Positions 59,188 to 64,000 of a stretch of DNA of 64,000 bases are shown piece after piece (within the stretch, counting starts at the first letter, position 1; each line of letters starts with the position of its first letter). Location: the NCBI GenBank assembly GCA_910574455.1, contig CAJSYZ010000005.1, positions 2,294,001-2,358,000 on the forward strand. The letters are read 5' to 3'. The stretch comes from Trichaptum fuscoviolaceum. Lineage: Eukaryota; Basidiomycota; Agaricomycetes; Hymenochaetales; Trichaptaceae. Made by a program: the position numbers and the translations under genes. The notes below the pieces were generated by a model that did not search any database, was not told the origin of the DNA, and saw nothing but the letters and a program-made list of their open reading frames with translations.

Positions 59188-60607
59188 TTACGATAATTTA
59201 GCAGCCGCAGCGGCTTCCTTTGCGTGTTGCTCTTTCGCTGCCTTGGATTCTGCCTCCGTGAGCAGCACGAAATCGTGTTTGAGGAGCTTGAAAGTGTCGC
59301 CCTGAGCGAAACCTTTAGCGCGTGCCTCCGACTCCGACGTAACCGTCTCGAGTTGCTGTTTTTTTTTCACAGTAAGAACGAGTATAAACAGGGTCAGTAC
59401 GATTTGCGAGGTGCACATACCACAACCAAGCTCTTCTTCACACCGAACACGGCGTCGCTTGAGATGTACTCGTCACCGTCCGGGTAGAGAGCAGTGGTGA
59501 GCTTGTTGTAACCACCCTTCTCGAACATCATGTGCAGGTGGTTCGGGCGCATGTTATGGCGTCCGAGCTTGCCCAGAAGTTCTCCGACAGGACCCTAGGA
59601 CATCAACATTATCCTTGGTGAACTATTTTGTAGGCGTGAAGGAAGTAAAGAATGCGCACGTCACCGGGGATGGGGTAAGCGACGGGGACGACTGCACGGT
59701 ACGCGAACCGGCCGTCCTTGTCTGTCCGGAGGCGTCCACGGCAGTCCGGGTGCGATCGGTCCTTGTATTGCGTGTCATAGAATCCGTTTCTGTCCGGGAG
59801 GTGGGGCATAAGCTCAGCATTTAGTTAAGATCGGATTGTAGACTGCCACATACTCGTCCGTCTCCCAAGTCTCCACAACCACGTCTGAGAGCGGTGCCCC
59901 GTGCGTATCAAGAACACGACCTTCAACCCACATGTATTGCCCCTTTCCTTCCGAGGCGATGGATTCACCGATGTTAACTATCGAAGGGATCCATTGAGTT
60001 TCGAATCCGTTGTATTTCACGTATTTTATGATGTCGGCAACTCACTGTCCGCAGCGTCTTCCGTGAAGAAAGGTCCAAGCACACTACTCTCGGTCGCATT
60101 GCCGGATGGCGGGTTGTTCAGCGCATCAACAAGCGCGGATACACCGAGGACATCCGACAGGAGGATGAACTCCTGCCGGATGGGTGTGCAGGTCTGCCCG
60201 ACGCGCGTAAGGAACAAGATCGTCGTCATCCATTCCTCGGTTGTGAGACTAAATGGATCATGAGCATGACACTGAGGTGAACCGGAAAGCTAGAACGCAC
60301 CTCGTCTCGTTAACGAAGCCATGCAAGTGCTTGATGAGGCTATCCATGAGGAACTTCAAACGCCTGGAGTAAGACCGGTTAGAGTGGCTGTCTATCTGTA
60401 TGCTCTACGTCTACACTAACGGTGTTGTTGCGAGACTGTTAAGCAGATGCATGTTTGCTGTGATGATCTCCGGTCTGTCTGGCAGCTGGTAGTGGGCTAA
60501 CATGAGCAACAGAGAAAACGCATCGCATATATGCTTACCGGTAGCTGGAACGGTGGAGGTGCAATGCCATTGCTCACGGCCTTTGTAACATTGCTATCAT
60601 CAGCCAT
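59188..60607 (-). CDS. intradiol ring-cleavage dioxygenase (catechol/hydroxyquinol 1,2-dioxygenase type)
   Basis: Non-haem Fe(III) enzyme that opens catechol-type rings between the hydroxyls, part of aromatic and lignin-derived compound breakdown. The start at 60607 gives 'MADDSNVTKAVSNGIAPPPF'. The N-terminal dioxygenase dimerisation helices follow ('LKFLMDSLIKHLHGFV', 'TTEEWMTTILFLTRVGQTC', 'RQEFILLSDVLGVSALVDAL'), then 'ESSVLGPFFTEDA' and 'YMWVEGRVLDTHGAPLSDVV'. The iron ligands are visible: Tyr in 'ETDENGFYDTQY' (rebuilt across an intron with donor GTATGT), Tyr in 'VVPVAYPIP', and the two His in 'HNMRPNHLHMMF'. The C-terminus is Ala/Lys-rich ('KEQHAKEAAAAAKLS'). No signal peptide, so likely intracellular. 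Length and N-domain favour the hydroxyquinol type common in wood- and litter-decay fungi; substrate is not provable from sequence alone. Confidence 0.9.
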
Positions 60608-61214
60608 GGTCAGCAGAAGCGCAACTAGTCCTTAGCACAATCTGATGTAGGTCGAGGGTGGAGAGAAAGAGTAAAAGCCGGGGATATCCAATGGAATGCG
60701 CTTGGTTTTGTAGCTCCGGATAACATCGCTCTCGAGAAGAACGGTTTTCCCGGCAAGTAAACGGAGTGAACACAAACGGAAATCTGCCCACCACCTGACC
60801 GTCCTTGACTGCCCTCCATGACATATATTCGACGGTCTCGGTTGCGCGAGATAGACTCGATAACTCATCGTCGAGACCGACATCGGAGTACACAGGAGCT
60901 TGAGCACGCGCAACAGGAATAGCTCTTCGCACGCAGACCCACGATTTACTACTCGGTAGTGGCACACTTAGGCCACCTTGAAAAACGTTTAAGCAATACA
61001 GTCTGCATAAATAATATGACAATGATGCTTCCTTTGAAGAAGACTGCTCAATGGATTTGAGACTTGTACTACCGAACCTCTTGATCCCTTGCCCGACTTT
61101 CCGATGCCTTACTGCATCGCAGGACCAATAAACTTGCCTTTTTGAGCAAAAGCGCGACTGTCGACCCTTCCGAAAGTCGTAGTACCGTATACTACAACTT
61201 ACATCTCGCTCGCC
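60608..61214. other. divergent promoter region between dioxygenase and ATG5
   Basis: The minus-strand frame at 60600-61022 runs through the dioxygenase start without conserved motifs and is taken as chance. No separate gene is supported. Confidence 0.45.
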
Positions 61215-62388
61215 ATGACATATACCTCAACATTCTCAACTCCAGCTTCAACTTCTCTGTTTCGACGCCTAGCATGGGAGGGAACTGTGCCACTAGAAAT
61301 CCATGTGGACCCGATGGAATTGCCTGCGAATAGTGATCGCGGGCTTGAGTGCTACTACGTGCAAGCACCGCGCGTGACCTACCTTCCCCTGCTCGTACCC
61401 GAGATAAAGCGCTTTCTGACGGACATTGTGTTCGATGGTGCAGCGGCGAAGGCGATAAAGGAAGAGGAGTGGTGGTTCGAGACAGAAGACAGGATACTCA
61501 TGAAATGGTGCGAAGCGTGCTCAACAACTCATGATTTCTTTCGACTAATTCTTGTCAAAGGCATTGGTCAATTGGTCTTCTATATGACTTCCATACAATT
61601 ACATCCTCAGTGAAGAGGAGGCCGAACCCAGATGCACCAATGACACCTTTGAAGCTAATCCTCCACCTTGCTGCTCCGCCCACAGATAGGCTTCTCCTTT
61701 CTCCGAGTATTGAAGCTTGCAAACAGGCATTCATGGGTCAACTAAAGGAAGCTGATTTTCTTCGCTGGGGCAATACGAAGCGTATGACTGCACTACGAGG
61801 GGCAGAACAGGACGGAATGTGGGAAGGGATTAAAGAACGTGAGCAATTTCTATCTTGTAGCAGCTGACTCTAATCAAAGTCTTCTGATATCATACATTTC
61901 ACATTGACTTATCAAGATAACTACGACGAATATTGGCGAATTGCATCGAGAGTAGTCCCAACAACCACCCCCGCTCACCCTAATTCACCTCCACCGACGT
62001 CCGTTTCGGTGCACGCGAGACCACCATCGGCAGATCCTGGAGGCGCACCAGATAGGGACGGTGCCTACAACGTCCGCAGTGTTCCAATTCGGATATATCT
62101 AGCAGACGGACCGGTGCTGCAAGACCTCGCACCCCCTGTGGCTGAGAACGGTCTGTCGCATCGAATCATAACCTAAACTCGACTGAACTTATTGCAACAG
62201 GAACAAATAACACTCTTCAAAAATTCCTCACAGATCACCTTCCTCTTCTATTCCCTGCTCAGAAACGACCATTGGCATTTGCCATTGTACAGGGTGTACT
62301 CTGTCCTTTAGAAGCTGAAGTTGCATGGTTGGGAGCTTGCATGCCTGGCGCAGATGGCTGGGTGAATGTCATGGTTGGACTTTTATAG
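61215..62388 (+). CDS. ATG5: autophagy protein 5
   Basis: Partner of Atg12 and Atg16 in the E3-like complex that lipidates Atg8 on the phagophore. Exons 61215-61507, 61561-61838, 61917-62150 and 62201-62388 give 330 residues. Visible blocks: 'RRLAWEGTVPLEIHVDP', 'APRVTYLPLLVPEIKRFL', 'KEEEWWFETEDRILMKWHWS' continuing 'IGLLYDF', 'ACKQAFMGQLKEADFLRWG', 'GMWEGIKEHNYDEYWRI', 'VPIRIYL', 'LPLLFPAQKRPLAFAIVQGV', 'AEVAWLGACMPGADGWVNVM'. The order and the C-terminal ubiquitin-like fold match the family. The segment that carries the Atg12-linked lysine in animals and yeast reads 'LILHLAAPPTDRLLL' here, with Ala at the expected place (about residue 135); the nearest lysine is at about 129. All four exons keep frame, so the gene is not broken. 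Confidence 0.94.
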
Positions 62389-62654
62389 CTACATAATTAA
62401 CTTCGCACTTTTGCTCTTTCTTTTTCTTGTATGTATTGCACATTGTACTATATAGTTGATTGATCCAGAGAAATTTGTTTCACATTGTTAGAGTTCTTCA
62501 ATCGGTCGAAATAAATGAACATATTTACCAGAACATGTCAATCAGTACACGCATTTGCTTTCGAAAATGCAGCCTCTTTCTACGTTATGACTGACCTTTT
62601 AATCCTTAACTGCATCAATTCCGTTCTGGTAAAAATAAAAGGAAGCAAAAGAAA

Positions 62655-62742
62655 CGACATCAGTAGGACTTGAACCTACGCTCGTAAACGAAACAGATAA
62701 TTCGATTCTAATCTGTCGCCTTAACCACTCGGCCATGATGTC
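62655..62742 (-). tRNA. tRNA-Ser (anticodon AGA) with a 7-nt intron
   Basis: On the minus strand a perfect 7-bp acceptor stem GACATCA/TGATGTC is followed by discriminator G. D arm GCC-GAGTGGTTAA-GGC, anticodon stem ACAGA/TCTGT, loop TTAGAAA after removal of a 7-nt insert TCGAATT one base 3' of the anticodon (the canonical intron position), long variable arm with TCG/CGA pairing, and T arm GTAGG-TTCAAGT-CCTAC. The long variable arm, the G73 and the AGA anticodon all fit serine. Confidence 0.9.
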
Positions 62743-63036
62743 TTGAAGCAACTTAGCTGCTTGAAGTTAAGTATCTTTCTGAACCAGTCGCATTTAGAAT
62801 ATTCTTTGATCCTTCTGAGTCCTCTTTAAAGGTGCTTTCCAACTTTCCCTGTGGTTTACTACATATATCCACTACGCATTACAATTGAAGCAGAGACACT
62901 GCAAACTATACCCTATAAGTTACAAGTACACTAAGAGAAAAGTCTAAAATTACTTCCACCCGGGAAGAGAACGTACGATAACTTGAACATGTGGAAAGAA
63001 TTAATACATATTGCACCATCGAGATTTTTGAACCTC

Positions 63037-64000
63037 CTACACATAGTAGCTAAATGGTCGTGCCGTATGCGGTACGTCATCTCTTTCTAATCCATGCGAA
63101 TGCAAGCCTGGCCAGACTGGTGATGAAGAGACGGGGGTGTATATCGTTAGAGGTGGAGGTGGAGGTAGAGGAACTGGAGGGAGAGGCTTTGGTGAGGAAG
63201 CCGCACTACGTAAGGCTGCGTTTTTATAAGGCCATTCGAAATTCACAAGAGATTGCGAAACGTCTTCAACAGAGACAGATGGCGGTGGAATGGTTACGCT
63301 TTCGGAAGCATCGAGGGAAACACGCTGAGAGTGAATCGCGAAGGTTGACGTCTCCGAAGGGGTATCAGAGTCTCTCCTCACATATGCAAGTCGTGACGCA
63401 ATCCGTGTCAGCTTCTCCTCCGTGTTCGAGGTATGGTCATCGAGACTTTTGCAATCCTCGTCCGATATTACAGACCCAACCATCGTGGAGGTTAAGCTAG
63501 GTGTTCGCTGTATGCAAGTCTTTTCCTCAGACTTGCGCTTGAAGAATGAAAGGATGTCGAGGCACGGAACTACCCTACGGGTCGTGACAAAGAGTGTTGC
63601 ATTAACCAAACCTACGCAATTGATATATCAGCCTCATTAGTAAATGGTGATCTCGGGATTCTTACACACCAGATAATAAGAAGACACAGTCACTGGATAC
63701 GCCAAGGCTTATTCAGAGCTGTCTATCATCAAGTCTGATTTCCTGGCTTACCTGAAGATCACTGGCCCTAAAGTTACGTCGTGACCGGTCCACTCGGCGA
63801 ATCTGACGGCGCCTATTGGGAGGATTAAAATAGTGTATGCGACCTTCATCGACTCGTTGGTAAGGCAAATTAGCGAACGAAGATCAGGCCAGATAACATA
63901 CCGGGTACAATAACATATGCTTTGCGACAGATATTACATGGGCTTGGGCTTTGGAGGTACCCTGTCCTGTATGAATTGTCCACGCATCTGATTTGTGCAC
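63037..64000 (-). CDS. multi-pass membrane protein, 3' part (truncated by window edge)
   Basis: Terminal exons were rebuilt on the minus strand: 63852-63752, 63707-63670 and 63611-63037, separated by 44- and 58-nt introns (the latter with a TACTAAT branch-type sequence). Joined they read 'MKVAYTILILPIGAVRFAEW', 'TGHDVTLGPVIF', 'SLGVSSDCVFLLSG', 'LVNATLFVTTRRVVP'. These are two hydrophobic helices with the Arg-Arg stop typical of the last helix of basidiomycete seven-helix membrane proteins. A cytosolic tail of about 170 residues follows, rich in Ser and Pro ('LPPVPLPPPPPLTIY'), and ends 'PFSYYV'. An upstream exon probably ends at 63902, and the 5' end lies beyond the window. A receptor-like role is conceivable but not shown. 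Confidence 0.6.

Noticed and set aside
60600..61022. 140-codon minus-strand frame overlapping the dioxygenase start
   Set aside because: It is in a different frame from the conserved dioxygenase N-terminus and shows no motif of its own.

Overview
The window is nuclear DNA of a filamentous basidiomycete, most likely an agaricomycete. Protein genes are split by many short GT-AG introns (about 45-120 nt, some longer). There are class I hydrophobins, several members of the basidiomycete family DUF6699, and housekeeping proteins of fungal type. No bacterial, plasmid, phage or CRISPR features were seen. Exon joins were worked out by eye from splice signals, reading phase and family knowledge. Single junctions may be wrong even where the gene call is firm.

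Layout. 0.5-8.7 kb is a run of minus-strand housekeeping genes: UDP-glucose pyrophosphorylase, a Ted1/Cdc1-type ER metallophosphoesterase and a BSD-domain protein. 9.9-11.6 kb holds an unassigned RGG/His-rich protein. It faces cytochrome c peroxidase (12.6-14.2 kb) across a convergent intergenic stretch with palindromes and a TATA-like site. The first DUF6699 gene is at 15.0-16.0 kb. From 16 to 34 kb genes are sparse: a Pro-rich small protein at 20.2-20.9, two tandem DUF6699 genes with a Tyr/Pro/Ser-rich companion at 25.0-29.1, and about 13 kb with no gene I can support.

34.0-42.2 kb carries a LYAR-type zinc-finger protein with an 8-nt micro-exon, followed by a tandem segmental duplication. 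Copy 1 is DUF6699 plus hydrophobin. Copy 2 is a decayed DUF6699 relic plus a second, intact hydrophobin. A secreted subtilisin-like protease follows at 42.6-46.1 kb.

47-64 kb is again gene-dense. It holds muskelin (CTLH/GID E3 ligase family), prefoldin subunit 4 divergent from sphingosine-1-phosphate lyase, a large alpha-arrestin-like protein with LPxY motifs, an intradiol ring-cleavage dioxygenase, Atg5, a tRNA-Ser(AGA) with a 7-nt intron, and the 3' end of a multi-pass membrane protein that runs off the window.

Functionally it is a mix of core metabolism and quality control (UGP, CCP, DPL1, prefoldin, autophagy, CTLH ligase) with lineage-specific genes for surface and secretion (hydrophobins, protease) and proteins of unknown role. 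The most notable points are the DUF6699/hydrophobin duplication with one-sided decay, the DUF6699 expansion, micro-exons of 8-10 nt in three genes, and an Atg5 that appears to lack the lysine used for Atg12 conjugation.
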